Assembly (NCBI RefSeq): GCF_021462225.1
Contig: NC_061794.1
Span: forward strand, 14,773,784 to 14,837,783
Direction: 5' to 3'
DNA from: Girardinichthys multiradiatus
Taxonomy: Eukaryota; Chordata; Actinopteri; Cyprinodontiformes; Goodeidae
Length of the DNA stretch: 64,000 bases
How positions within the stretch are numbered: the first letter of the stretch is position 1; each line of letters opens with the position of its first letter. Both the position numbers and the translations under genes were made by a program. Shown in pieces: positions 33,300 through 45,425 of this stretch. The notes beneath the pieces were generated by a model, which ran no database searches, had not been told where the DNA came from, and was given only the letters and a program-made list of their open reading frames with translations.

Positions 33300-34979
33300 G
33301 TAACAGCGGACTTCCCATGATGCCACTTCCCGTATAAAACCCCCACCTTCCCAATGGTCCGATCTCTTCCACACCGGTGATCATCGGGACATGGGAGGCA
33401 CAGCTAGCAAACAGACATAAACTCTTCAAACTGGGTCCAAGGGTGTCATACGATCATCGATCATATGCACTGAGTTAAGTACGGATGAATTACTGTTTGT
33501 GTACCCGGTATTCATTCATAAAAAGGGGAAATTAAGGTATAAGCATTGCTTTACTTTCTCTCTTAGGCCTCCAGAGAAATCCCTGCAGAGACGCGGTCTC
33601 TATGAAGCCGAGTGGAGCGGTTTTCCCAGTCTGGAAGGAGGACAACCGAGACCGCATCACCGTGGTAACAGTAACTGTGCAGTTGGTTGGTGGACATAAC
33701 GAGCCGTCTTTAATCCACAGCTACAGAGGTTGGCCGAAGCTAACCATTTGTTCACAGTGGATGTTTTGTCAAACTTCGTCGGCCCGGACAACGTTTCCTC
33801 ACCACAGATCATGAGATTAGGTTTTGGGCAGAGAGATAGAAGTGATTTAGAATTAAATAATCAAAACGTTTTTCATTTTATGAGGTTTGGTTTTGTTTGT
33901 GTTGAACTCAGCTATCTTGGTGCTACCAGGCTATCTGCAGCACATGTGCTCAGTTTGTGTTTTTTGTGTGTTTTTAAAGTTAAGACAAACTTTATTTAAA
34001 GGGTGATTTTAAACAGAAGATTGATCATAACGCACCGTCCGCGCTTATGCATTTTAACCCATTTATTGATGGTATTTTTAAAGGTGTGTTTGATTCTGGT
34101 GCGAAGCTATCAGCTTCTTTTGTTAGCTTTAACTGCTAACAGGTAAGAACACGTGCTTGCTGCTAAGGAATATTCAACAGAAAGGTTGTTACTTTTCAAT
34201 CCAGTAAACAATATTCCCCTAACATTATTTTACTAAATTTGATAACTAAGTAAATACCATTAAGGCCCATTTCTCCAAAAAGATTTGGTTCTTTTCCAAA
34301 ATGTTTCCTTAAATATTTGACCATTTCCCTAATAATATTTCTAAATATTATTCTAATAAATAAAGGCAGCTAATGAGACACCGTTGAAAATTAATCATCC
34401 AGAAGGTCGGTTTTATTCAGCAGATCATTCTTTAAAATATTATTTTATTAAAACAATATTTCATCTGATCTTGCATTGTGAATGGTTGTCTAAAGGTATG
34501 CTAATTATTAGCCAAGTTAGTTCCAAGACTAACTTAACTTCATTCCAGATTCTTCAAGATAATCCTTGGTTCTCAAACATAAACATTGCATAGTAATGTT
34601 GCATCACTCTTTCAGTCATCTTTGATCAACTTGTTTAAAATGTACACAGCCCATTAGTCTTCCTTATTCTTTCATTCTGCTTGGTAGTTTAGTTGGATTG
34701 TTTTAGCATAGTAAAGAGTGTGTTGATTGAAATATGTTTGACTTTGTGTTGACTTATTTTTGTTAATAAATTCTTGTATTTTAAGAAATTGTGTGAATTC
34801 ATTCCGTGTGTGCAGAGTTGTGCTGTTCAGTAATGAACTTGGCTCACCCTTTTGATTTTGTCCTAATACCATCGCCTTACTAGGCTGGTATTCACAGGAC
34901 AACCCTTAACAGACCGAAATATTATTTGATAAAATATTAATATTAAATATTAAATAATATTCTCAGATTCATAGTCACA
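33300..34979 (-). repeat. Unidentified 1.7-kb interspersed repeat, copy B
   Basis: This is the reverse-orientation partner of 7316-9032. On the minus strand it starts 'tgtgactatgaatctgag' at 34979 and ends 'catcatgggaagtccgctgt' near 33301. Between these, the order of shared blocks is the same as in copy A, with many substitutions and small indels. On the plus strand 'tataaaa' occurs at about 33334. Flanks of the two copies do not match, and no target duplication is seen. No coding frame of note is present. Confidence 0.7.
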
Positions 34980-35164
34980 ACAATATTTCATTGAGATTTT
35001 TTGATAGGCACACAAAGGTAATAGTAGTACATAATTATAAAATAAAATCTTTTTAAGCTTTTTTTTTTTTTATCTAAAAAGTGTCTATTTGTGTTCAGCC
35101 CTCTGACACAGCACATTAAAACCACCTTTTACTGCAGTTACAGCTTTTTTGTTGCATAAAATAT

Positions 35165-35316
35165 GAAAGTCTATCATTGTCCCTCAGCCTCACAGTCACA
35201 CACTATATTGTGTTGATCTAACCCATAAATTCCCATTACAATTCAGTGAAGTTTGCTGTTGTAACGTGACAAAATGTGTGACTAAAGAAGTTTGAAAACC
35301 TCAGCAAGGCACTGTA
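35165..35316 (+). mobile_element. Terminal fragment of a Tc1-like transposon
   Basis: A diverged right-end block: 'tattgtgttgatctaaccca', 'gttgtaacgtgacaaaatgt', ending 'gcaaggcactgta'. No transposase sequence adjoins it. Confidence 0.7.
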
Positions 35317-35319
35317 AAA

Positions 35320-36097
35320 ATGCAGTCTTGTACAGAAACTAATTTGTAACATGCTATTGTCATCTTCTCAAGTGATATTGCCATTTATTCCCACAGATCC
35401 AAAAAACAATGAGTCGTTTACTTTTACAGCACAAGCGCATATTTGCATTCATTAACTGAAATTGGACAATGCGTGCTCAGAGATAATCTTTTTGTTGACT
35501 CATGTTGGTCTCATGCTGAATGGATGTACAGAGAGGCTTTGTCATAGTTTACTATGAGAATTATGAGTCACACTTATAGCTGAGTGGGCTGCAAAGCCGA
35601 CCACACTATGTGAAATACCAAACACTATGTCTATGTGTCAGAGCTGATATGATGTGCTGTCCCGCCAGACTATGTGGTTGATAGATTTTGAAAATTAAGC
35701 AAACAACTTTGATATGAAATTTCGTTCAGCTCAAAAATGAGCTTGAGCACTGCAAGCTGTTTGCACAGCAATGTGACTGCATCTTATTCAAGAAGTAGTC
35801 TAAGTAATTTAATAAATATTACATTACATTACCTATTTTAGGTTGATATTTCTGGTTGCTCTTGTGTAATTTGTTTCACTTCTTTATTAACTTGATATCT
35901 TAAGATTTACAGTAAAGGCCTACCTCGAGGCATGTACAGTAACTTATTTTAAAAGTGGAAAGATCAGGAGTGGAGATTTTTTGATATAATCATCAGTTTT
36001 AGCGCCATTGCTTGATGGTAGATTAGCTTTCAACTCCATGTCTGACTTTAGTGTTGATGTATGAGAGAATCCAGATGTGAGAGCATCGAATCATTTA
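35320..36097. other. Non-coding, nothing recognised
   Basis: AT-rich sequence without recognisable features. Confidence 0.4.
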
Positions 36098-37022
36098 CAG
36101 TGCCTTCTAAAACTTTTCATAATCTTGAAAGTCTGTGCACTATTTCATCAAGCTTTGAAAAAAAATATTTTAGTTTTATTTGATTCACGAACATAATGTG
36201 GCAGAACATTTTAAAGTGGAAGGAAAAAGATATCCTTGACTTTAATGTTATACAAACAAAATTTGTATTCAGCCCTGTTTTCCTATGATGCCACTAAATT
36301 AAAATCTGGTTCAACCAACTAGCTTCAAAAGTAATCTATTTACTAAATTAAGTCATCATGTGTTGAATTAAATCTTATAGGGCTGTTCCTTGAAGGCCTC
36401 AAGAGGTTTGACAGCATTAATGAAAAAAGCATAATGAAGACCAAGAAAGGCCAACACTACGCCAAAACAACAAAACAAATTCCTTGTATGTCCAAAAACG
36501 TACTTGGCAATAAAGCTTTTCTGATTCTGATTCTGATTTACAGTATATGACATGGTTGTCCACTGAAATTGAAAGACTGGGCAATTAGATGAATGATAAC
36601 AGGAGCAACCTATAATTTACAAACTCAGTTGGGCAAATCTTTTGACAAGCAAAGCTTTAGTTTTCCAATCCATAAATCTGGCCATAATCGAAGAGTGGCA
36701 AACACAAAGCCATTGTTGAAAGAAAGCCATAAGAACAAACCATCTTGACAGAACCATAGTGGCAGCATTATGCTGTTGGGATGCTTTTCTTCAGCAGGAC
36801 AAGGTTGAAGTTGATAAGAGGTTGGGGTGGGGTTAAATACAGGACAGTCCTGAAGAAATACCTGTTAGAGGCTGTTAAAGAATTGAGATTAGGTTGTTTG
36901 CCTGTTCATCAAAGAAGAATAGACATACATTTTAGTCTCTACATGTACAAAACAGGCAGAGACATACCCCAAGGGGTTAGCAGCTGTGATTACAGCAAAA
37001 GGTGGTCCTACAAATAAATGTG
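36098..37022 (+). mobile_element. Decayed Tc1-like transposon, interrupted by a LINE tail
   Basis: The left terminus 'tttacagtgccttctaaaac' starts the relic. Plus-strand transposase scraps follow: 'cataatgaagaccaagaaag' (start region), 'ggcaaacacaaagccattgt', 'gggatgcttttcttcagcag' and 'aatacctgttagaggctgtt'. The end is near 'acagcaaaaggtggtcctac'. The HTH region is replaced by a LINE 3' tail at 36453-36539 and flanking deletion. No coding capacity remains. Confidence 0.75.
36453..36539 (+). mobile_element. LINE 3' tail with GATTCT repeats
   Basis: 'ggcaataaagcttttctgat' followed by tandem TCTGAT units, with upstream 'caaattccttgtatgtcc', matches the LINE 3' ends at 40187 and 40366. Only the 3'-most ~90 bases were inserted, into the Tc1 relic. 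Confidence 0.7.
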
Positions 37023-37892
37023 TTCTGCCAGGCATAAAGCTATTGAAATGAGGCAATATGAGCAGTGAGAGCTGCTACATATCCTTTGCAGGCTGTGTTG
37101 TGACTTCCTAATATGCTTCCACTGAATGGAAAAGCAGAGGCAAAACACTTCCTGAATTGAGTTCTGTTAGATATCTGTTGATGAGATTAAGGCTGCTAAA
37201 TTTCATATTAGATTTCTAGTCTGTGCAAATTTGCTCTGTATTTTTTTACATCTCTTTTGTCTGGCATACAGCTCTCAGAGTCAAATCTCACTCCATCAGC
37301 TGTGTGTTCTTCCCCTCTAAGCCAGGCTGGCTGCACATCTTAGTGTTGCCCATTTTAAAGTTGAGTAAATGCATTTTCAAGCCACCTTAAACAGCTGGAA
37401 CAAATGGTAACAGTTGTAGTGGTAGAGCATGTGAGACCTAAAATGGATTCTAGACCTAACATTTTAACCGATCAGAATGATTTCTAAGTTAATTAAGCTA
37501 GATTAATGTTTACCTTAAAAGAAAAAACTCTGAAATCTATCACAAAAACCCAAATGGCAAATTGAACTTTGCAGATACATTGTTACAGTAAATCCTTTTT
37601 CTAAAAATGAATGTAATTACTTGTGTATTTTCCTTCCTAGCATCACTGTCTGTGCTTCTTCCATAGGATGCACATGTGTCTGAAGGTGCTTCTTTAATCT
37701 TAAACAAGTTCTAAACACAGTTTAGAACAAGATTATGGTTTGCTTCATTGTTATTAGTACAATATTAAGGTACATTTTTAAAGGCATTGATAAACAAATC
37801 AGATTATAGGATTAATCTAAGGGGTAACATTGCTTAGATCTGATCTGTTTATAAATATTTACATCTTTCTACTTTAGCACACAAACTTACAT
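37023..37892. other. Non-coding, nothing recognised
   Basis: AT-rich sequence without recognisable features. Confidence 0.4.
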
Positions 37893-38259
37893 GGGCTGCA
37901 CAGTGGCATAGTTGGTATCACTGTTGCCTTGCAGCAAGAAGGTCCTGGGTTCAATTCCTGACCAGTGATCTTTCTGCATGGAGTTTGCATGTTCTCCCCA
38001 TGCATGCATGGGTTCTCACCAGGTAATCTGGCTTCCTCCCACAGTCCAAAAACATGCCTGTTAGGTTAATTGGTCTCTCTAAATTGCCCTTAGGTGTATG
38101 AATGAATGAGTGTGTGCATGGTTATTTGTGTGTTGCCCTGCGATGGAATGGCGATCAGTCCAGGGTGTACCACGCCTCTCACCCATAGACTGCTGGAGAT
38201 AGGCACCAGCTCCCCATGACCCACTATGGAATAAGCAGTAGAAAATGACTGACTGACTG
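37893..38259 (+). mobile_element. tRNA-like-headed SINE-type repeat
   Basis: A box-A-like TGGCATAGTTGG lies at 37904-37915 and a box-B-like GGTTCAATTCC at 37948-37958, as in a polymerase III promoter. The body carries the widespread fish-repeat words 'tgcatgttctccccatgcat', 'ggcttcctcccacagtccaa' and 'gtgttgccctgcgatggaat'. The 3' end is a short GACT run. It would depend on LINE machinery to move. Confidence 0.75.
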
Positions 38260-38849
38260 TTACATTTATTTGTATTGCACCATGTAGGGGTCTATTTGTT
38301 ATAAAATGTGTTTGTTTTTATATAATATTTAATATATATAATATTGAAAATGTCTTGGAAATTTTACTTTTCACATATGAGGCACAATTTGGAGTCAATT
38401 ATCTCAGAAAAATCTAAAAATCTGGTTTCCATTTGAACATCATTCTTCATAAGATTGACCTTATTTTTTCCTATTCCTATCACTATTTTGAACATTGTCT
38501 TTGTTATATTTTTGTGTGAATTTATTTATGCCATACAATTTATTTAGAATCATCAGTTTCCCTACTGTGAATAAATTTGCCCCCAAACATTTACTAGAGC
38601 AATAACATTACAGAGTCATTAGTAAATAGTTATCTTCAAACTTTTATATATGAGTGAGAATCAGATGAGATTTTAGCAACAATTATAAGGAAACTAAAAA
38701 TCCACATTTAAATCTCACATTTTAAAAGTGTTTTTTTTTTTTCACAAATAAAGATTTAAAGAATTTTATTACACTTCTGTGCTTCCTAAAAACAAAAAAC
38801 AGCACATAGATTTCATATTATACTTCTAGTGTATAATATAAAAAGTTTA
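38260..38849. other. Non-coding, nothing recognised
   Basis: AT-rich sequence with a T run near 38732. Confidence 0.4.
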
Positions 38850-39030
38850 GGGCCCAGCAAAGAGCCTTGATGAAACCCACAGATACCATTTAGTCAACAC
38901 TGTTTATCTGTACCGACTCATTTCTAATATTAAGGTAGTGCTTATCCAAGAATGTGCTATCCATCAAATACCACATCTATTCAACTTTTCCATGAGCAAT
39001 CCATGGTCTAAGGTATCAGAAGCCTTTTTT
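38850..39030 (-). mobile_element. Diverged LINE reverse-transcriptase fragment
   Basis: Minus-strand translation with stops gives scraps of RT motifs: 'SDTLDHGLLMEKLNRCGI' (after motif A) and, further on, a GGPK-like remnant where 'GVPQG...LGP' is expected. The layout matches the region of the L2 element around 50660-50880, but this copy is far more decayed. I cannot say which LINE clade it came from. Confidence 0.5.
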
Positions 39031-39849
39031 GTCAATGGTTTTTACTTCAAAAGTAATGTCCACAGAAACAAAGAAAATGTGATCATGTTATGCAGATTGT
39101 ATTCTACCCTTTAAAATTAAGATTGTGGCAGAGAACAGTTTTTTCTGTGAACTGTCCTATGTTTTGTTATATTTCAAAGCTTCACACGGCATTCGAATTT
39201 GTTCAAGTGATAAACTACATTTAGTAAGGCAGAGCCCTTCATAGCAGTGGGAAAAGTGTTGAGCAAGTATGCAATTAATGCCAAAGTAAATGCGGAGCCC
39301 TACCAATTAGGAGCCAGTTTGCAAAGTAACTGACTTTGATAAGATGAGAGATACTCTGAATGTAAGTCTCTAATCACTGTGTCATATCTGTTTTTGCAAC
39401 ACTTCACTTAAGACAACTCCTTTCACAAATAGAGGAAACAGTATGTTGAAACGACAGCTACACCTTATGGAAGTTATTGGGACTCTAAAGGTGTCTTCAT
39501 GTTTTACAGCTACCACCCTGTGCCATCAACTTCGATAGGAAAAACTGTGCTCCTATTGTCCATGGGGAGAAGCCAAATGAGGATTTAGAGAGAAGCGGAA
39601 AATATTGACAGGCTGGGACTCAGTTGATCAATGCCTGCAAACATCAAACGATGCACAAGCTTTCCAGTGGCCTGTGAATGAAAAATAGGCCCTGAGTTTA
39701 TTTTAGATTTTACTTTTTGTTGCAGGTTATTTCACCAATATTGTGTCTCAATGAGCCGTGCTCTCTCATTCACACTAAATTCACCATGGCTGCAGAACTG
39801 TATGAGGGACATTAAATAAAGTAGATATGTAGAGCCATATCTTTTCATT
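39031..39849. other. Non-coding, nothing recognised
   Basis: No assigned features. Confidence 0.4.
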
Positions 39850-40187
39850 TAGCTGCTAAAATCTCTGCAGACCCCACACACCCTGCACATAAACTGTTCA
39901 GAGTTTTACCTTCAGGCCGCCGCTACAGAGCACTATTCATTAAAACCAGCTGCCACAGAGACAGTTTCTTCCCCCAGGCTGTTTCTCTGTTGAACATTCA
40001 ATAAAGTACAAAACAACAGCATACAGATGTTGCAAATGCACCTTTTTATTATATATGTGTATATTGTACAATGGAAATTTGTATATTCTGTAATGCAAAA
40101 ACAGAACAAAAGAGCAAAGTGTACCGGAGTCAAATTCCTTGTTTGTATGTACGAACTTGGCAATAAAGCTGATTCTGATTCTGATTT
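39850..40187 (+). mobile_element. 3' end of a Rex1-like LINE
   Basis: Plus-strand reading shows the last residues of a LINE protein, in blocks FRVLPSGRRYRALF and SFFPQAVSLLNIQ, with a stop near 40000. A short 3' untranslated region follows and ends 'ggcaataaagctgattctga' plus TTCTGA repeats. Upstream RT is absent. The tail matches those at 36453-36539 and, inverted, at 40366. Confidence 0.75.
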
Positions 40188-40365
40188 AAGATGTTATAAA
40201 TCACTAGCCGACAAGGAAAGCCACATAATACCCTTACCACTTAGAGTCCTGGTTTGTTTTGGATCCAACTTCTTCTATTTCTTAAACTTTAATAGAATGC
40301 AGTAGATGGTTTGTTATGCACAACTGTCTGCAAAGTCTTTTGCAGAAACTGTTGAGACTCAGACA

Positions 40366-40470
40366 GAATCAGAATCAGAAAAGCTTTATTGCCAAGTACG
40401 TTTTTGGACATACAAGGAATTTGTTCTGGCGTAGTCGGTGCAATACAATACAGCATGGAATAAATCAGCA
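40366..40470 (-). mobile_element. LINE 3' tail, inverted
   Basis: Reverse-complement of the same 3' end: 'gaatcagaatcagaaaagct' then 'ttattgccaagtacg' and 'ggacatacaaggaatttgtt'. It faces the tail ending at 40187 across about 180 bases. The 5' limit is uncertain and homology may extend to ~40600. Confidence 0.7.
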
Positions 40471-41299
40471 GTGGCTGACTAGAGAATAGAAAATACAGAA
40501 GTGATCATAAGTTATTAATCAAATCAATGAGGTGCTACAAGCAGAACGTTAAATCTTGTAAGACAACAAAAACTTAATGTGAGGAAATAAAGGATACTCA
40601 TGTTTCATCTAAAAAGTATATGTGCTGCTTTTGATAAGTTCATGCTCTGAATAGTGTGTGTATACTGAAATCAGTCATGCGGAATTCACGGTTTTGCCGC
40701 GTATATATTACTTTTCGAAAGCCATCTTGTTTAATTTTAAATTTCTTTCTTATTTAGGCATCAACTGACCTTTTAGGAATAAAATGTTAATGCATTGTTA
40801 GTGCCCCAAGTGATCAAATAATTATTACCCAAATGAATCAGGCAATAAGTGGTTCAGTTAGCTTCACTCACTGTGGTAAAATCATGGGTTAGGTAGACAG
40901 TGTCAGACAAGGAGGTGTACCACTAAGTGTAGAGAGGCACCAAAAACAGCCATAGACTCATACTTTGAGACTTGAGCTCATACCAAAAACATTACTTTAT
41001 TCATTTACATGCACGCATACAAATAATGTCATCAGGTGACAGTAGTGCAGCTGTTATTGCATGAGGATATCATGTCAAAGCAGATACTAATGTATTGTAC
41101 CTTATGTACAGATATCATAATCTTTACATAAGGTACATTCTGCCGTATTGCATATTCTCTGAAATATAACAATAGAAAAAATATAATATTATAATATTTA
41201 ACTTCAGTATTTTAAATTTTTTTCCCACTTCACGGGAAAATTATACTGTACACAATTATTGTTGACAGAATTAGTGACCTGCCTGAAGCCTTTTTGATA
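40471..41299. other. Non-coding; one hairpin
   Basis: No gene is recognised. An inverted repeat at 41096-41137 is listed separately. Confidence 0.4.
41096..41137. repeat. Inverted repeat, 13-bp arms
   Basis: Arms 'tgtaccttatgta' and 'tacataaggtaca' are exact reverse complements around a 16-base loop that itself contains 'gatatc'. It may be a remnant of a small foldback element. Confidence 0.85.
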
Positions 41300-41304
41300 G
41301 TAAT

Positions 41305-42164
41305 TGTCACGATGGGGTTTGTGGGTGGACAAAAGCGCAGACAAGAGCTTGGCAGCAGCATTTCGAATTAATCTTGAGCTTTATTCAAACTTCACAAACA
41401 TAACAAAAACACTGCAGGTACTAACCAGAGTCAGTTCCACAAAACTTACATAAGACACTGCAGGAACTCATGGCATGGACGGGGGTAGTGCATAGAGTTG
41501 TGAACGAAGTAACCAGCGAAACACAATGAAACCAAAGCAACTAATATACTGAGGGAGACAAAGGCAGGTAATCAAAGGAGCAAGGAACAGGTGTGACAAC
41601 AAAGCTGGGAGGCAGAAGGAACAGGTGAAACAAATACAAAAACTAAAGCATGGGCGAAGTGACTAATAAAACAATACCGAAATGAAGCTATAAACCAAAT
41701 AACCAAATGAGGCATGAGACTGAAGAATAATCATGAACAGAGAAACTAGAGGGAACATAAGAAACACCATAACCTAAGATCTAAGCACCCTAAGAACAAA
41801 CAAGGAACCCATAAAGCAAACCGGATTACAACGTAAACAAACCTAAAACCACACTGACTGAACCAACTGGAAAAAGGGCAGAGAACATGGGGACTAGAAT
41901 AAATATAAACATAATGTAAACACTACTAAATTAACCTCTCAGGAGGGACTGGAGAAATAAGATAAACAGAGCACAATAATAATAATCATAATAATAGCAA
42001 CAATGACAACAAAGAGAAAACCATACTAAGTCATAACTAAGAAAGACAACAATAACTAAAGGAGATATGAACGAGGAGGGAGAAACACAACCTAACACCC
42101 AAAATAACTGAGGATAAACAAAACACAAAACCAACACAAAGTTCACAAGTGTCCCACCCTGACA
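41305..42164 (-). mobile_element. 860-bp solo LTR with GTAAT target duplication
   Basis: On the minus strand it reads from 'tgtcagggtgggacac' (42164) to 'ccccatcgtgaca' (41305), so its ends are TGTCA...TGACA. It is flanked by a perfect 5-bp duplication, GTAAT, at 41300-41304 and 42165-42169. A minus-strand AATAAA lies at 41386-41381, near the expected polyadenylation position, about 80 bases from the LTR end. No internal sequence is present. The family differs from the other LTRs in the window. It probably belongs to a Ty3/Gypsy or ERV lineage, but without coding sequence I cannot say which. Confidence 0.85.
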
Positions 42165-42169
42165 GTAAT

Positions 42170-44334
42170 TTATAGTTTAGTTTCTGAGTTGAGATGTTCT
42201 TACAGACTTCCTGTTTCCCTGGGGTGTGCATTTAACATGGCGCAGACACTCTCTCAGACTCTTCAAAAAAAGAACAAGAGATTCTGCCATTCAAGTCAGG
42301 ATACAAAAAACTAGCTGCACACCTATACTTGCCAAATTTATGGACACCAAGTTAGGCCTAACCTTGTCTCTAAAGAACTAATGTTAACTCTAGAATCTCA
42401 TGTTTAATTGAAGTCTTGACTATATACAACACCATCCATAATTACTGCTGCACCTTGTAAGGATTACATAAAAAGTCCTAAAATAGCATAGGGTTTATTG
42501 TGGTGTCATAATCTCACAGTAAAAAAAAATAAATCTAATAAATTAAAGAAACTTCAATCAACAAGGAAAAATAAATACCACATTCATAAACAAAAAACAT
42601 GGGTATGACAGTTTATGGCACCTGTAATAATTCTTATAAAATAAATAAACATCAAGCTTTCTTATGTGTCTATTTGGCTTGGTTAGAGTATCATAAAATG
42701 TATATGTAGTAATTCATGATATCATCCTTGGGGTGAAAATATCATGTGGTGAAAACCCCACTTTCACTTAGCCACTCCTTAAAATGAGAATGACAAGAGA
42801 ATATTTCATTCATGCAAGCCAGATGTGTACAATCTTTATTAGTCAGGGCATGGCCAAAATAGCTGCGGGCCTAAAGTTTTCACAGGTCAGAGAAACACTT
42901 TTAAAAGTTCAAACCAACTGGAACAGAGACAAACAAAAGGCTGGATGAGAACTCAAGTTTATATTGCCACCGCACAGAGTGAGAGTGGTAATGGAGGTAA
43001 TAAAAAAATCCCCAAAGTTTACTGTTGGAGAACTGCAACAACTGTTTTCAGTGTTAGATTATGCTTCTGCAATAAAAGAGGGATTTATTTAAGGCTTTTC
43101 CCACACCTTTACCAGGGCAGTCAATAATTAAGGAGGGCATTGTATATATTTTATAAGTTAAGATCTGAATAACATGCTAAGCACACATATTTAAGAAAAG
43201 CTGTCAGCATATCTTTTTTTTGCCCATGCAGATTTTGTTTTTCTTATCTATGTTCCCTAATTAAGATCTACAATTTTCAACATTTCTGAGAACATTTTAA
43301 GCCCTCAGCATGCTCCTTATTGTACAACAATTATGACTTACTTTTTTTTTACTTACTTTTTTTTTTGCTAATGTCAAGTGTGGCTGACCTTAGAAAACCT
43401 CCAGCAGCAGGGAATTAGTCCTTGTTATTGGAAGATTTTGCTACCACGTAGCATAAAGGTTTATGTGACTCAGCTTTTATGCAAACTCCCTGCTCCTTCA
43501 AAGAGTTTCTTTGCATCGGTAGGCATGTTTACTGTGCCATCATCCAAACAGAAGCTGAAACTACTGGAAGAAAAGAAGAAAGTGTGTGCAAGCAAGCAGT
43601 GAAACCTTGCTGGATTGCTTCCACACTCGGTTAGCTCAGTTTGGAACTTGTAAAAGAGTAAATACAATAGAATCAAAAGCACTCTTCATTAGTTCCGTAA
43701 TGAAATCTGAGCTGTGAGTGAAGCACTTACTTGGCTTGGATGTTATAAGCCCTGTTTCTTTAAAACAGGGAAGGGTGCCTGACAGAAAGGTTTAAGGGCA
43801 ATGAGAGGACTGCGGTGAGAGGGAGGCTTCATCCGTCTCTTCAGTCATGTTTGCTGAGCTGGTGGTTTCCACCTCAATAAGTCATCCCCCTTGTTCAGAG
43901 AATCAACCTTTCATGACAGGGATCAGCTCCTTCTGTGCCACAGAAAGCCGAGTAGGGCACAGAGCAAGGTGGGGACACACAGATGAAAGAAATCATGAAG
44001 TGGTAAAAACCGCAGAATCACTTAAGTGAAGTGGCTACTTGCCCTGTGAATTGGCTTTCTCGTAGCTGGGGCACGTTGTAGAGTCGGCAGCAGAGGTGAG
44101 AAGAACTGTTTACCCTCATGGAGGGAGTATGAGAGCGCTAAATTATAACCAGTTGTCGGTAGGTCGTGCAAAATGACCTGTACCAATTGAACCAGCTTCA
44201 GATTATATTTAGCAACATAAAACATGAACAAAGCATTAGCATGAGAATATTAAAAGACCTCAGCCATCATAGCTGCACAAACAGAATTAATTAAGAATTG
44301 ATAAGTTTTTCCTTACATATCTCACTACAGGAAA
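42170..44334. other. Non-coding, nothing recognised
   Basis: No convincing exon, RNA gene or known repeat. Two T-rich runs lie at about 43341-43364. Open frames here are short and overlap on opposite strands. Confidence 0.4.
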
Positions 44335-44960
44335 GGTTGTTAGAATAAAAACGTTTATTCTTTTGGGAGCCTTGGGAACATGAATGTACAACATACAGTG
44401 AAATAGGAGAAATATGATCTCTCTTTTTCATTTTCATCAGAACTCTTGCTGCAGCATTCTGAATCAGCTGAAGGCTTTTAACTGCATTTTGTGGACATCC
44501 TGATAGTAAAGAATTACAATAGTCCAGCCTTGAAGTAACAAATGCATGGACTCGTTTTTCAGTGTCACTCCTGGATAGGATATTTCTAATTTTGGCAATG
44601 TTCCGGAGGTGAAAGAAGGAAATCCTAGAAAACTGTTTGATATAGGATTTAAATGACATGTCCTGGTCAAAAATAACACCAAGGTTTTTTACTTTATTAC
44701 CGGAGGTCTATTTAATGCCATCCAGGTTAAGTGATTGACTAAGCAGTTTCTTTTTTAAAGACTCCGGACCAAAGACGACAACTTCTGTCTTGTCTGAGTT
44801 TAGAAGCAAAAGATTTAAAGTCATCCAAGTTTTTATATCTTCAAGACATGCTTGTAGTCTATCTAACTGGTTGGGCTCATCAGGATTTATGGATAAGTAA
44901 AGCTGAGTATCATCAGCGTAACAGTGAAAATTTATCCCATGCTGCCAGATAATTTGACCT
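44335..44960 (-). mobile_element. L2-type LINE, 3' half (split by the chromovirus)
   Basis: On the minus strand this continues the RT frame interrupted at 50646. It begins at 'aggtcaaattatctggcagc' with motif C (CYADDTQLYL), then LNSDKTEVVVFG, an in-frame stop after 'SLNLDGIK', 'NKVKNLGVIFDQDMSFKS', and the C-terminal 'AFVTSRLDYCNSLLSG' and 'LQLIQNAAARVL' blocks. The terminal ~60 residues normally present are deleted or replaced. The enzyme is dead. Confidence 0.85.
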
Positions 44961-44965
44961 ATTGG

Positions 44966-45423
44966 TGTAGGATCTCTGCTCCTCTCCTTCTGGTTGGTTC
45001 TGGCAGCTCATTGTCTGCAGCGGCAACGCATTCTCCTAATGAGCTCATGGGCTTCTTAAGGTAGCTGCTGATACAGACCTTTGCTGGAACATAACCTCAG
45101 TTATGTGGACTCCTGTCTGTCTGCCTATCCGTCTGCCTGCCTGTCGACCTGCCTATCTGCCTACCTGCCTGCCAACATCTGGTAATACTCCCTCCTAAGG
45201 ACTGCACTGTAAATATTCTCATCACCAGTACTCTCTCTCTCTCTCTCTCCTTGAATTCCTGGGTTTACCTCCTCCTCCTCTGGCTTCTGGACAACTCCAA
45301 CTCAAGATTCCTTAAACATAGTCTACAGTAGAAATAAACCTCATTTACCGTCTTATCATGTGTGCTGAGTCTGTTTCATCCTCTGGTTTTGTTCTTATTC
45401 AACTACCTAAGCAATTCCTGATA
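44966..45423 (+). repeat. 5' LTR of the chromovirus
   Basis: 458 bp from 'tgtaggatctctgct' to 'attcctgata'. It includes a CTGCCTGT-type repeat patch, a CT run near 45233-45251, and AATAAA near 45331. The gag start codon follows only two bases after its end. Confidence 0.9.
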
Positions 45424-45425
45424 GT

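Noticed and set aside
7316..34979. A single giant transposon bounded by the inverted 1.7-kb repeats
   Set aside because: The two copies are too diverged to be the ends of one insertion, the outer flanks show no target duplication, and the interior is a mixture of unrelated elements.
37904..37958. tRNA gene
   Set aside because: Only polymerase III box-like motifs are present, within a dispersed repeat body.
45233..45251. Stand-alone CT microsatellite
   Set aside because: It is part of the 5' LTR; the 3' LTR has a shorter version at the same position.
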